From assembly GCA_041918175.1 (NCBI GenBank), contig JAYRWE010000048.1:10044-74043 (forward strand): a stretch of DNA of 64,000 nt, read 5' to 3'. The stretch is from JABWAN01 sp041918175 (GTDB lineage Bacteria > Zhuqueibacterota > Zhuqueibacteria > Zhuqueibacterales > Zhuqueibacteraceae). The notes under the pieces are model-generated. The model saw only the letters and a list, made by a program, of their open reading frames with translations. It was not told the DNA's origin and searched no databases. This document shows positions 52,233 through 61,205 of this stretch, piece by piece. Position numbers and translations under genes: made by a program. How positions within the stretch are numbered: position 1 is the stretch's first letter; each line of letters begins with the position of its first letter.

Positions 52233-54239
52233 TCACGGCCTCGTCACGAGCGGCAACTCCACAAAGCTCGCTTGTTGCGGCGCATGATAAACCCGCTGCG
52301 TCGCCTTTTGATAATCCTCCGGCTTCGCCCAAAAAATATTCGGCACAAACTTCTGCGGATTGCGATCATACAGCGGAAACCAACTCGATTGCACCTGCAC
52401 CATGATACGATGCCCTGGCCGAAAAACGTGGTTCGCCGTGGGCAATGCGAAACGATACGGCAGCGGCTTGTCGGGCACGAGCGCCTTCGGCGTTTCCAAA
52501 CTCTCGCGATAACGCCCACGAAAAATATCCGCAGCCACCATCAATTGATAGCCGCCCATCTCCGGCTGCGCCGAAACTTCGTCGGGATACACGTCGATCA
52601 ACTTCACCACCCAGTCCGCATCCGTGCCGCTCGTCGAAGCCACAAGATTCACCATCGGCTGTCCGCTGATTTTCACCGGAGCCGTTAATACTTCCGACAC
52701 AAACACGAGCACATCGGTGCGACCCGAAGCCTCACGTTGATCATCCACCAACCATTGCGGCCATGTCAATCCAATGTCGTAATAACCAATCGGCTCAATC
52801 GGGCGCTTGCGAAACGGCACCGGTTTCGCGGGATCAGAAACATATTCAGCGAACGCGGTCTCGCCTGCTTTCGGCGCGGTGAAACTCAACTTCAAACCGG
52901 AAGAAAGATACAGCGGCGTCGGCTTCACCGTGCAACCGCTCTCGCAGCCCGCGGGCCATGCCGACAAATGCCGCCACGCATTCGTTCCCGTTTCATACGC
53001 GGAGACCGGTGCGATCTCCGCTTTCGGCGCGTCGTCTTTCAGATATTGCGCAAGAAACGGCCGCAAAATTTCCTGCCGAAAATGGAGCGCGGTGTTGCTG
53101 TTGAACTTCAACGCACCGAGCGCGCTGCCGTCTTCAATCGCTTGCCCGTGATACCATGGCCCCATCACCAAAAACACTTTGTCGTTGTTCGTATCCTTCG
53201 GCTCGAGCGCGGCATAAACCGCGGGCGCGCCGTAAACGTCCTCTTGATCCCACAAACTATGCACGATCATCACCGGCACTTTGAGCGGCTGCGCGCCGAG
53301 AATTTTATCCACCGCCTGCTCGCGCCAAAACGCGTCATAACTCGGATGCGCCAGCAGCTTCTTCCAAAAACCGATTTGCTCCATGCCGCGCCGCCGTCCC
53401 AACTCGCCCGCGGAGCCGGCAGACATGTACGTGTCGTAGTCATCAAAATGACTCGACCACCACGTCGCCTCCACGCGGCGCGTGCCTCCTTGTTGATAAA
53501 TGAACGGCATCATCTGTTGCCGAAACGCGCCGTTGTGAAACCAATCATCGCCGATCCAACAATCAACCATCGGATTCATCGGCACGGCAACTTTGAGCGC
53601 GGGATGCGGATTCACCAATGCCATCAATGTGAGAAAGCCGTTATAAGAAATGCCGTGAATGCCCACTTTGCCGTTGCTCTCCGAAATATTTTTCACCAGC
53701 CAATCAATCGTGTCGTAAGTGTCCGTCGCATGATCCACCGGCGTAGGATTTTGCGGCCCGGCCAGCGGGCGATTGATGACGTAATCACCCTCCGAGCCGT
53801 GCTTGCCGCGAACGTCTTGCACCACGCGAATGTACCCGTCTGCGACCACGATGTCGCTCGCATGATCATAGCCCTGCAAAATGCTGCTGAGATGTTTGCT
53901 CGCCGCGTGGCTCGTCAGCGCAGCCGCATTATAAGGCGTGCGCGTCAGCAAAATCGGCGCGCCCTTCGCGCCCTTCGGCACGATGATGACCGTGTTCAGC
54001 TTCACGCCATCGCGCATCGGAATCATCACGCTGTGTTTGACGTACTCGAACGAGTCGGTGACTTCGTTAAGCTGCGCCGGCGTTTCACTCGGAAAATTCG
54101 GGTACTGCGGCTGCTGCGCGAATAAGTGCGCTACGAACATCAACACGAGCAAAATGCCTACATGCCCTTGCATTCGCGCAACACGAGGCTTTGCTTCAAA
54201 CTTGCTTCCCGCAATCATTCGATAAAGAATGTCGCTCAT
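52233..54239 (-). CDS. secreted CocE/NonD family serine hydrolase
   Basis: 668 residues from MSDILYR (GGAGA upstream). A hydrophobic segment at about 30-47 (HVGILLVLMFVAHLFAQQ) is probably a signal peptide with an unusually long N-region; start at MQGHVG is possible. The alpha/beta-hydrolase domain shows VMIPMRDGVKLNTVIIVP, RGKHGSEGDY and the nucleophile S198 in GISYNGF, with DQEDVYGAP and MGPWYHG for acid and histidine regions. A C-terminal jelly-roll (DWVVKLIDVYPD, YRFALPTANHVFRPGHRIMVQVQSSWFP) completes the X-Pro dipeptidyl-peptidase/cocaine-esterase fold. It hydrolyses an ester or amide; substrate unknown. Confidence 0.88.
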   Translation of the reverse strand: MSDILYRMIAGSKFEAKPRVARMQGHVGILLVLMFVAHLFAQQPQYPNFPSETPAQLNEVTDSFEYVKHSVMIPMRDGVKLNTVIIVPKGAKGAPILLTRTPYNAAALTSHAASKHLSSILQGYDHASDIVVADGYIRVVQDVRGKHGSEGDYVINRPLAGPQNPTPVDHATDTYDTIDWLVKNISESNGKVGIHGISYNGFLTLMALVNPHPALKVAVPMNPMVDCWIGDDWFHNGAFRQQMMPFIYQQGGTRRVEATWWSSHFDDYDTYMSAGSAGELGRRRGMEQIGFWKKLLAHPSYDAFWREQAVDKILGAQPLKVPVMIVHSLWDQEDVYGAPAVYAALEPKDTNNDKVFLVMGPWYHGQAIEDGSALGALKFNSNTALHFRQEILRPFLAQYLKDDAPKAEIAPVSAYETGTNAWRHLSAWPAGCESGCTVKPTPLYLSSGLKLSFTAPKAGETAFAEYVSDPAKPVPFRKRPIEPIGYYDIGLTWPQWLVDDQREASGRTDVLVFVSEVLTAPVKISGQPMVNLVASTSGTDADWVVKLIDVYPDEVSAQPEMGGYQLMVAADIFRGRYRESLETPKALVPDKPLPYRFALPTANHVFRPGHRIMVQVQSSWFPLYDRNPQKFVPNIFWAKPEDYQKATQRVYHAPQQASFVELPLVTRP

Positions 54240-54304
54240 GAAATTCTCCATTCTGGTCATGATTGAGAAACGCGTCGCCAGTTTTTTTTACCAAAGCCGG
54301 CTTT

Positions 54305-54655
54305 TTTTGTTTTGTCGCTGCTTCACCGAGGTGTCATCTTTGCTTGTTTACCTCACCTTTATCTTTTCAAGCGAGGTGACTTAACGCGGACGAGCCGCAA
54401 TCCAAAGGAAAAACTTTCCTCTCGTTCCCAAACTCCGTTTGGGAACGCACATGCCCGCGAAACCCTGTTTCGCATTTCATATTGCGAGTAATTGAAACGG
54501 AGTTTCGAAAGCAAGCCCGTTCCCAAACGGAGTTTGGGAACGAGAAAAGACTTTCATCTTGTTCCCAAACTCCGTTTGGGAACACACTTGCAAACGAAAC
54601 TTAGTTTCGCCTTTCATTCAAACATTTGAAACAGAGTTTGGGAACGAGAGGCGTG
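54305..54655. repeat. intergenic repeat block (families C and A)
   Basis: 54309-54408 is a family C copy. 54416-54650 holds two adjacent long imperfect palindromes built from GTTCCCAAAC/GTTTGGGAAC and GAAAC/GTTTC units (family A) around the phrase TTGAAACGGAGTTTCGAAAG. It abuts the D-aminoacylase stop. Confidence 0.8.
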
Positions 54656-54661
54656 CATACC

Positions 54662-56251
54662 TCAATCTCTTTTCCCTGCCCCAAACAAAACTTCTCCCGC
54701 ACGCGCGCCCGTGTGTTTGCCTTCTTCAATCACCAACTCGCCATTCACCAACACATAACGAAAGCCCTCCGCAAACGCATGTGGCCGCTCAAACGTCGCG
54801 CGATCTTTCACGCGCTGCGGGTCGAACACGACAATATCCGCGGCCATGCCTGCGCGCAACAATCCACGCTCGCGCAAACCGAAACGCTGTGCCGGCAGCG
54901 AGGTCATTTTGCGAATCGCTTCCTCCAAGCGCAAGATTTTTTTCTCGCGCACATAACGCCCGAGCACGCGCGCGTTCGTGCCATACGCGCGCGGATGCGG
55001 CGCGCCGCGCCCAAACTCCGCCACGCCCGCATCCGAAGCGATCATCGCATTCGGATATTGCATGATGCGCACCACGTCGTCTTCGAACATCGAATGATAA
55101 ATCATCGCCGCGCCGCCGTTGAGCATCATGTCGAGCACGGTTTGAATCTCGCTGTCGAGATTCGCCTTGCGCCGCATACGCTGATTGATCTCCGCAATGC
55201 TCTTCCCTTCCATCGTCGAATCCCAACGACAGCGCGCCACGATCGCATAGTCGAGCCGATTGCGGCCCGCGCGCTCGCGAATGAAATGCTTCATCTCCTG
55301 CGCTATCTGTTTGCGCGTCATCGGATTGCTCAAACGCGCTTTGACCGCCGAGTCGCCGTCGGCCAATGCCCACGAAGGCAAGAGCACGCCGAGATTCGTG
55401 CTCGAAGCCGTGTAGGGATATTGATCGACACAAACATCGAGGCCCTCCGCGCGCGCTTGCTCAATGAGGCCGAGCGTTTCCTCGCTGTGATCCCACAACC
55501 GCTTGCTCGAAATTTTGAAATGCGAAATCTCCACCGGCATGTTCGCCTCGCGGCCAATGTGAATCGCCTCGCGAATCGCAAAGAGCACAGAGTCGCCCTC
55601 ATTGCGAATGTGCGACGCATACACGCCGCCGAATTGCGCCGCGACTTTCGCGAGCGCGACGACTTCAGGCGTTTTCGCATACGTGCCCGGAATATAAATG
55701 AGTCCGGTGGAGAAACCCACCGCGCCCTCTTGCATGGCGCGTGCGACGAGCGCTTCCATCTTCATCAACTCTGTTGGAGAAGGATCGCGCTTCGCCGTGT
55801 TCATCACCGCGCGGCGCACGCTGTTGTGGCCGATGAGCGTGGCGAGATTGAGCGCGATGCCGTTCGCGCGCAGTTCCTCGAAAAATTTCGGGAGATCCGT
55901 TTCCGAACTGCCGCAATTGCCGGTGATGATCGTGGTTACGCCGTCGAACAGAAAATTTTCCGCAGTGGGTCGCTTGCGAATGCCGTCTTCCGCGTGCGTA
56001 TGCACATCAATGAAGCCCGGCGCAACCACAAGCCCGCTCGCATCGAGCACGCGCTGCGCTGCATTCGCGTCGAGTGTGCCCATCGCCGCAATCTTGCCGT
56101 CACGAATGCCGACATCGCCGCGATACCACGGATTGCCGCTGCCGTCAACGATGCGGCCGTTTTGAATGAGAAGGTCGAATTGTGGTTGGGAAAAAGATGA
56201 AGAAGAGAAAAGAAGACAGGTGAGAAGAATCCCAGCGGTGCGCGATTTCAA
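54662..56251 (-). CDS. secreted N-acyl-D-amino-acid deacylase (D-aminoacylase)
   Basis: 529 residues with a signal peptide (ILLTCLLFSSSSFSQ). The amidohydrolase metal site is complete: IDVHTHAEDG (H84, H86), GNCGSSE, ASHIRNEGDSV, EISHFKISS, and IASDAGVAEFGRGAPHPRAYG near the C-terminal side, with a small beta-subdomain formed by both ends (FDLLIQNGRIVDGSG and ADIVVFDPQRV, YVLVNGELVIEEGKHTG). The family removes acyl groups from D-amino acids. It follows the DUF1501 gene on the same strand with a repeat block between. Confidence 0.9.
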   Translation of the reverse strand: MKSRTAGILLTCLLFSSSSFSQPQFDLLIQNGRIVDGSGNPWYRGDVGIRDGKIAAMGTLDANAAQRVLDASGLVVAPGFIDVHTHAEDGIRKRPTAENFLFDGVTTIITGNCGSSETDLPKFFEELRANGIALNLATLIGHNSVRRAVMNTAKRDPSPTELMKMEALVARAMQEGAVGFSTGLIYIPGTYAKTPEVVALAKVAAQFGGVYASHIRNEGDSVLFAIREAIHIGREANMPVEISHFKISSKRLWDHSEETLGLIEQARAEGLDVCVDQYPYTASSTNLGVLLPSWALADGDSAVKARLSNPMTRKQIAQEMKHFIRERAGRNRLDYAIVARCRWDSTMEGKSIAEINQRMRRKANLDSEIQTVLDMMLNGGAAMIYHSMFEDDVVRIMQYPNAMIASDAGVAEFGRGAPHPRAYGTNARVLGRYVREKKILRLEEAIRKMTSLPAQRFGLRERGLLRAGMAADIVVFDPQRVKDRATFERPHAFAEGFRYVLVNGELVIEEGKHTGARAGEVLFGAGKRD

Positions 56252-56334
56252 TTAACTTTCTCCGAGGCAAAGGTTGTTCATAAAAAAGCATTGGCTAAAA
56301 ATATTTCGCCCACGAAAATGGACCCCGCGAAAGT

Positions 56335-56580
56335 GATTCTTGCTCTCGTTCCCAAACTCTGTTTCGCACTTCATGCTGCAGGCAATTGAAACGGAGTTTC
56401 GAAAGCAAGCCCGTTCCCAAACGGAGTTTGGGAACGAGAAGACAACTTTCCTCTTGTTCCCAAACTCCGTTTGGGAACACACTTGCAAACGAAACTCTGT
56501 TTCGCTTTTCATTCAAACACTTGAAACAGAGTTTCAAGACCAAGCCCGTTCCCAAACGGAGTTTGGGAACGAGACAATCG
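56335..56580. repeat. long imperfect palindromes of family A
   Basis: Two tandem ~115-base units like those at 54416-54650 (GTTCCCAAAC and GAAACGGAGTTTCGAAAG motifs alternating), in a 340-base gap without a gene. Confidence 0.8.
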
Positions 56581-56593
56581 AGTAAAAATCTAC

Positions 56594-58069
56594 TCACGCC
56601 AAAATCTCTTCCACCACCCTCCCGCTCACATCCGTCAAACGGAAATCGCGCCCTTGAAATTGATACGTGAGCTTCGTGTGCTCCAGCCCGAGTTGATGCA
56701 AGATCGTCGCTTGCAGATCGTGAATATGCACGCGATCCTTCACGCCGTAATAGCCGATGTCGTCCGTCTCGCCGAAAGAGAAGCCTTGCTTCACGCCGCC
56801 GCCCGCCATCCAAATCGTGAACGCTTCGGTGTGATGATCGCGCCCCTCGTATTGCATCACCTTTCCGTCGCGATTTTCGCGCATCGGCGTGCGGCCAAAC
56901 TCGCCGCCCCAAACCACCAACGTATCTTCGAGCAAGCCGCGCTGCTTCAAATCAATCAACAACGCGCTCATGGCTTGATCCACCTCGCGGCACCGATCTT
57001 TGAAACCGTAATTCAGCGCTTCCTCTTTGCCCGCGCCGTGCGCATCCCAGCCCCAATGAAACAGTTGAATGAAACGCACGCCGCGCTCCGCCAATCGCCG
57101 CGCGAGCAAACAATTATTCGCAAACGTCGCCTCGCCCGGCTGCGTGCCGTAGAGCTGATGCATCGCCGCCGGCTCTTGCAAAATATCCATCGCCTCCGGC
57201 ACCGACATTTGCATGCGAAACGCCATTTCATATTGCGCCACGCGCGTGAGAATTTCCGGATCGCCCACCGCCTCATACTGCTGCCGATTGATCTCATTAA
57301 TCGCCGCAATCGAACGCGCGCGCAGATCGCGATTCATGCCCGGCGGATTCGTCGTGTACAACACCGGCTCGCCTTTCGAGCGGCATTGCACGCCTTGATA
57401 AACCGAAGGCAGAAAACCGCTGCCCCACACACTTTTGCCCGCGCTCGGAACTTTGCCGCCCGACACCAGCACCACAAAACCCGGCAAATTTTCATTCTCC
57501 GAACCCAAACCATACGTCACCCACGCGCCCATGCTCGGCCGGCCCAAACGCGCCGCGCCCGTGTATAACAAAAGCTGCGCAGGCGCGTGATTGAACTCAT
57601 CCGTGTGCATCGCCTTGAGCAGCGTCACTTCATCGATCACCTTGCTGAAGTGCGGCAGATGTTGCGAAACAAACGCGCCGCTTTCGCCGTGCTGCGCAAA
57701 CGTCGCGCGCGGCCCCAGCATCTTCGGCACACCTTGAATGAACGCGAAGCGCCGGCCCGCAAGCAACGATTGCGGACAATCCTGCCCGTCGAGTTTATAG
57801 AGCGCAGGTTTGTAATCGAACAACTCCAACTGCGAAGGCGCGCCCTCCATATGCAGATAGATGACGCGCTTCGCCTTCGGTACAAAATGCGCAGGCCGCG
57901 CCGCTTGCGGATGGTTCGCCGACGCGCGCGTCGCTTGCGAAGGCCCGCATCCCAGCAACGAATTGAGCGCAAGCCATCCCAAGCCGGAGGAGCACGTCTT
58001 CAAAAAATGCCGCCGTGTGAGCGATTGCAAATACTCTTGTTCGGCCTCAGCGAGGAGTTTCATAAGCAT
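56594..58069 (-). CDS. DUF1501 protein with twin-arginine signal
   Basis: 491 residues. Tat-type signal RRHFLKTCSSGLGWLALNSLLGCG (R19-R20), then the alkaline-phosphatase-like fold of DUF1501: KAKRVIYLHMEGAPSQLELFDYKP, SMGAWVTYGLGSENENLPGFVVL, RLAERGVRFIQLFHWGWDAH, LKQRGLLEDTLVVWGGEFGRTPM, DHHTEAFTIWMAGGGVKQG. In planctomycete-like bacteria this gene sits beside a PSCyt/DUF1549/DUF1553 gene, as it does here (next upstream gene at 58468). The pair is thought to act on sugar polymers or sulfated substrates in the periplasm; the substrate is unknown. Confidence 0.9.
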   Translation of the reverse strand: MLMKLLAEAEQEYLQSLTRRHFLKTCSSGLGWLALNSLLGCGPSQATRASANHPQAARPAHFVPKAKRVIYLHMEGAPSQLELFDYKPALYKLDGQDCPQSLLAGRRFAFIQGVPKMLGPRATFAQHGESGAFVSQHLPHFSKVIDEVTLLKAMHTDEFNHAPAQLLLYTGAARLGRPSMGAWVTYGLGSENENLPGFVVLVSGGKVPSAGKSVWGSGFLPSVYQGVQCRSKGEPVLYTTNPPGMNRDLRARSIAAINEINRQQYEAVGDPEILTRVAQYEMAFRMQMSVPEAMDILQEPAAMHQLYGTQPGEATFANNCLLARRLAERGVRFIQLFHWGWDAHGAGKEEALNYGFKDRCREVDQAMSALLIDLKQRGLLEDTLVVWGGEFGRTPMRENRDGKVMQYEGRDHHTEAFTIWMAGGGVKQGFSFGETDDIGYYGVKDRVHIHDLQATILHQLGLEHTKLTYQFQGRDFRLTDVSGRVVEEILA

Positions 58070-58082
58070 TCTCGGTTAATCG

Positions 58083-58466
58083 TTCGAAGTTCGTAGTAGC
58101 GCCTTTCGGCGCAAAACGCACATCTCTCCACAATGTCATGCAGCAGGAATCCTTTTGCGCGCCGGCATCAATGTCATGCGATGATTTTTTTATTTTGTCG
58201 CTGCGCGTTCTTGCGTGTCTTCTCCGCTTGTTTACCGCGGTGGCCTTTGCAAGCGAGCGGACTTCAAAGCGATGGCATCCCGCCGCCTGAGACTGATTTT
58301 CAAAATCGGCTGCCTCCTCCACGAGCTGTCATTCAGAAGGAATCTTTTTACTCGCTGGAGACTCTTTCCAGTGCTCAAAAAGATTCTTCCTGAATGACAG
58401 GGCACTGGGGCGCGCACTTGATTACCGAATTTGATCGTCAAATTTCATAAGGCATCACTACGAACC
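58083..58466. repeat. intergenic repeat block (families F, B and C)
   Basis: 58085-58110 is an F-type unit (GTTCGTAGTAGCGCC). 58133-58160 is a partial B unit. 58192-58270 is a C unit. 58328-58398 is a complete B core, followed by the B flank TTACCGAATTTGATCGTCAAAT at 58421. No gene is supported in this stretch. Confidence 0.78.
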
Positions 58467-58467
58467 C

Positions 58468-60774
58468 TCAATCCTTCACAATAAACTCATCCAAATTCAT
58501 CACCGCGTTCGCCACCACAGTGAGCGCCGCAAGCTCCACTGCCTCGGGCGAAGTCGTATTCGACATTTGCCCCGCGGCATTGCTGTCGTGTGCATAATGT
58601 TGTTTCGTGTCTTCATAAAGACGCACGAGCGTATTGAGCGTTGCCGCATTTGGCGCGCGACAGAGCGCTGCTTCATAACATGCTCGCACACGCGCTTGCG
58701 TTTCGCGCGCGTTGTTTTGATAAACGCGCGCCGCCAATGCCTGTGCCGCTTCCACATAAACCGGATCGTTCAACGTCACCAACGCTTGCAGCGGCGTGTT
58801 CGTGCGAATGCGGCGCGACACACAAAACTCGCGCGTCGGGCTATCAAAAGAAAGAAACGCGGGATAGGGCGCAGTGCGCCGCCAAAACGTATACAAGCCG
58901 CGACGATAACGATCTTCGCCCGCGCTCGTCTTCCACTCCGCATCGTTATAGATCACCTGCCACACGCCCGGCGGTTGCGGCGGCATCACACTCGGGCCAA
59001 ACATTTTTTTGCTCAACAAGCCGCTCACCGCCAGCGCTTGATCGCGCACTTGCTCGCTCGAAAGACGCACACGCGGCCCGCGCGCGAGCAAACGATTATA
59101 CGGATCGCGCGCGAGCAACTCCTCGCGCACCTCCGAAGCTTGCCGATACGTTGCCGACATCACCATGAGTTTGAGCAAATGCTTCACGCTCCATTGCTGC
59201 TCATTCATAAAACGCAGCGCAAGCCAATCCAACAACTCCGGATGCGAAGGCGGCGTGCCCTGCGTACCGAAATCTTCCACGGTCTCGACCATGCCCGCGC
59301 CGAAAATTTGCTCCCACAAACGATTCACCATCACGCGCGCGGTGAGCGGATGCTCCGCGCTCACCAGCCATTGCGCCAATCCCAAACGATTGCGCGGCGC
59401 ATTTGCGGGCAGTGGCGGCATCACGCCCGGCATTCCGCGTTCAACCTCTTTGCCGCGATTCAAAAAATTGCCGCGCACGAGCACAAATGTTTTGCGCGCC
59501 GAGTCCGGCGGCAATTCGCGCATGATGGGAATCTTCGCCGGCGCAATGGCTTGCAATGAATCTTGCGCCTGTTTGAGCAAACGCTTTGTCGCCGAGGCTT
59601 GCTGCAACGAGTCAATCACTGCTTGCCAGCGCGCGCGGCGTTGCTCTTTTTCCAAAGTATAAAACGGCAGCGTCGGCGCTTCATCCGGGCGATCCGCATC
59701 CGCGGTGTTGTTGAAAAAAGCAAAGAAGCGATAATACTCTTCCTGCCGAAACGGATCATACGGATGCGTGTGACATTGCGCGCACGCCATGGTCGTGCCC
59801 ATCCACACTTCCCATGTGGTGTTCACGCGATCGACCACCTCTGCGATGCGAAACTCTTCATCGTCTGTGCCGCCTTCATCATTGTTCATGGTGTTGCGAT
59901 GAAACGCCGTGGGCAGAATTTGCTCCGGCGTAGCAGCGGGCGCGAGATCGCCCGCGAGTTGTGCAATCGTGAATTGATCGAACGGCATGTCGTCATTGAA
60001 AGCCGCAATCACCCAATCGCGATATTTCCAAATCTCGCGATTGCCGTCGGACTCGTAGCCTTTCGTGTCCGCATAACGCGCGAGATCGAGCCACATCGCA
60101 GCCCAACGCTCGCCGAACGCAGGCGCAGCGAGCAAAGCGTCAATCGCGCGCTCATACGCGAGCGCCGAAGAATCGCGCTGAAACGCAGCGAGCAATTCGC
60201 GCGAAGGCGGCAAGCCCGTGAGATCCAAACTCACGCGGCGCAGGAGTTTTGCGGCTGCGGCTTCGAGTGAAGGCGATAAATTTTCCGCTTCGATTTTGGC
60301 GAGAATAAAATGGTCAATCTCATTGCGCGGCCAGTTCGCGCGTCGCACTTCGGGCACGCGCTGCGGCCGCGGCTTCACATACGCCCAATGCTCTTGCCAT
60401 TCCGCGCCCTCTGCAATCCATCGTCGAAAGAGCGCAATCTGTTCTTTCGTGAGTGGATCGCCCACCGCGGGCATGCGCACGTTCGGATCGTGATGCGTGA
60501 TGCGCCGCATGAGTTCGCTCTCCTCCGGCTTGCCCGGCACAATCGCGCGCAAGCCGCTCTGCGCCGGCGCGAGTGCTTCTGCGCGAAAGAGAAAACTCAA
60601 TCCCGCCTGTTGCCGCACGCCGCCGTGACAACGCAAACAATTTTTGTTTAATATCGGCCGCAGATCGCGATTGAATTGTACCGGAGGAGGAAACCAATGA
60701 GGGAGGATCACACGCACGCAGAAAATGATGAGAGCGAGAATTGCAAGAAGACCAGCGAGTCGTGTGCGAGTCAT
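58468..60774 (-). CDS. PSCyt1-DUF1549-DUF1553 cytochrome-type protein
   Basis: 768 residues. N-terminal membrane anchor (LAGLLAILALIIFCVRVILP), then a cytochrome-like CLRCH heme motif (C46-x2-C49-H50) in LRPILNKNCLRCHGGVRQQAGLSF. DUF1549 follows (WPRNEIDHFILAKIEAENLSPS, RRVSLDLTGLPPS, WLDLARYADTKGYESDGNREIWKYRDWVI), with a second CAQCHTHPYDPF heme-like motif, then DUF1553 (PRNRLGLAQWLVSAEHPLTARVMVNRLWEQIFGAGMVET, RLSSEQVRDQALAVSGLL, FDSPTREFCVSRR). Normal length for this family is 750-1100. It is adjacent to its usual partner DUF1501. Confidence 0.9.
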   Translation of the reverse strand: MTRTRLAGLLAILALIIFCVRVILPHWFPPPVQFNRDLRPILNKNCLRCHGGVRQQAGLSFLFRAEALAPAQSGLRAIVPGKPEESELMRRITHHDPNVRMPAVGDPLTKEQIALFRRWIAEGAEWQEHWAYVKPRPQRVPEVRRANWPRNEIDHFILAKIEAENLSPSLEAAAAKLLRRVSLDLTGLPPSRELLAAFQRDSSALAYERAIDALLAAPAFGERWAAMWLDLARYADTKGYESDGNREIWKYRDWVIAAFNDDMPFDQFTIAQLAGDLAPAATPEQILPTAFHRNTMNNDEGGTDDEEFRIAEVVDRVNTTWEVWMGTTMACAQCHTHPYDPFRQEEYYRFFAFFNNTADADRPDEAPTLPFYTLEKEQRRARWQAVIDSLQQASATKRLLKQAQDSLQAIAPAKIPIMRELPPDSARKTFVLVRGNFLNRGKEVERGMPGVMPPLPANAPRNRLGLAQWLVSAEHPLTARVMVNRLWEQIFGAGMVETVEDFGTQGTPPSHPELLDWLALRFMNEQQWSVKHLLKLMVMSATYRQASEVREELLARDPYNRLLARGPRVRLSSEQVRDQALAVSGLLSKKMFGPSVMPPQPPGVWQVIYNDAEWKTSAGEDRYRRGLYTFWRRTAPYPAFLSFDSPTREFCVSRRIRTNTPLQALVTLNDPVYVEAAQALAARVYQNNARETQARVRACYEAALCRAPNAATLNTLVRLYEDTKQHYAHDSNAAGQMSNTTSPEAVELAALTVVANAVMNLDEFIVKD

Positions 60775-60835
60775 GCGCGCTCAAACTAGGGCAAGAGATT
60801 TACGTGCTCCGCGTTAAATTGGGGAAGGTTCCTGC

Positions 60836-61165
60836 TTCCTAATGAAATTTGCCGATCAAGTTCGATAACGAGGCTCCCCCCGCATCATGTCATTCAGCAG
60901 GAATCCTTTTTAGGACGTGACACTGCTTGAGTCGCCGCCATAGCTTTAAAGAAAAAGCTTAAGACAGAAAAATGTTGGACAGAAAAATAAAGCCCGGGTT
61001 CAGACGAGTGAAATTGTGTCGCCACCAAAAAAACTGCAAACATTTTTCTGTCTATTAAACGCTTTTAGAAAGCGGATTCAACTTGACGTTGTAGTACTAG
61101 GGCCAAGTCCTAGTTGAGCGGATACGCAACTTCCCCAAACAAAGCCACGGCCAAGCCGTGGCTGA
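60836..61165. repeat. intergenic repeat block (partial B, G and D)
   Basis: 60838-60910 is a B flank and half core (AATGAAATTTGCCGATCAAG, GTCATTCAGCAGGAATC). 60948-61070 is a G-type palindrome (AAAAGCTTAAGACAGAAAAA at one end). 61142-61162 is a D palindrome. No gene is supported between 60775 and 61205. Confidence 0.7.
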
Positions 61166-61205
61166 ACAGATACATTAAATTTTCAATTGAAAATTTAAAA
61201 TGCTT

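Noticed and set aside
52737..56200. Long plus-strand frames (462 and 524 residues) over the CocE and D-aminoacylase genes
   Set aside because: Arg/His-rich shadow frames; both minus-strand genes have clear catalytic motifs and signal peptides.
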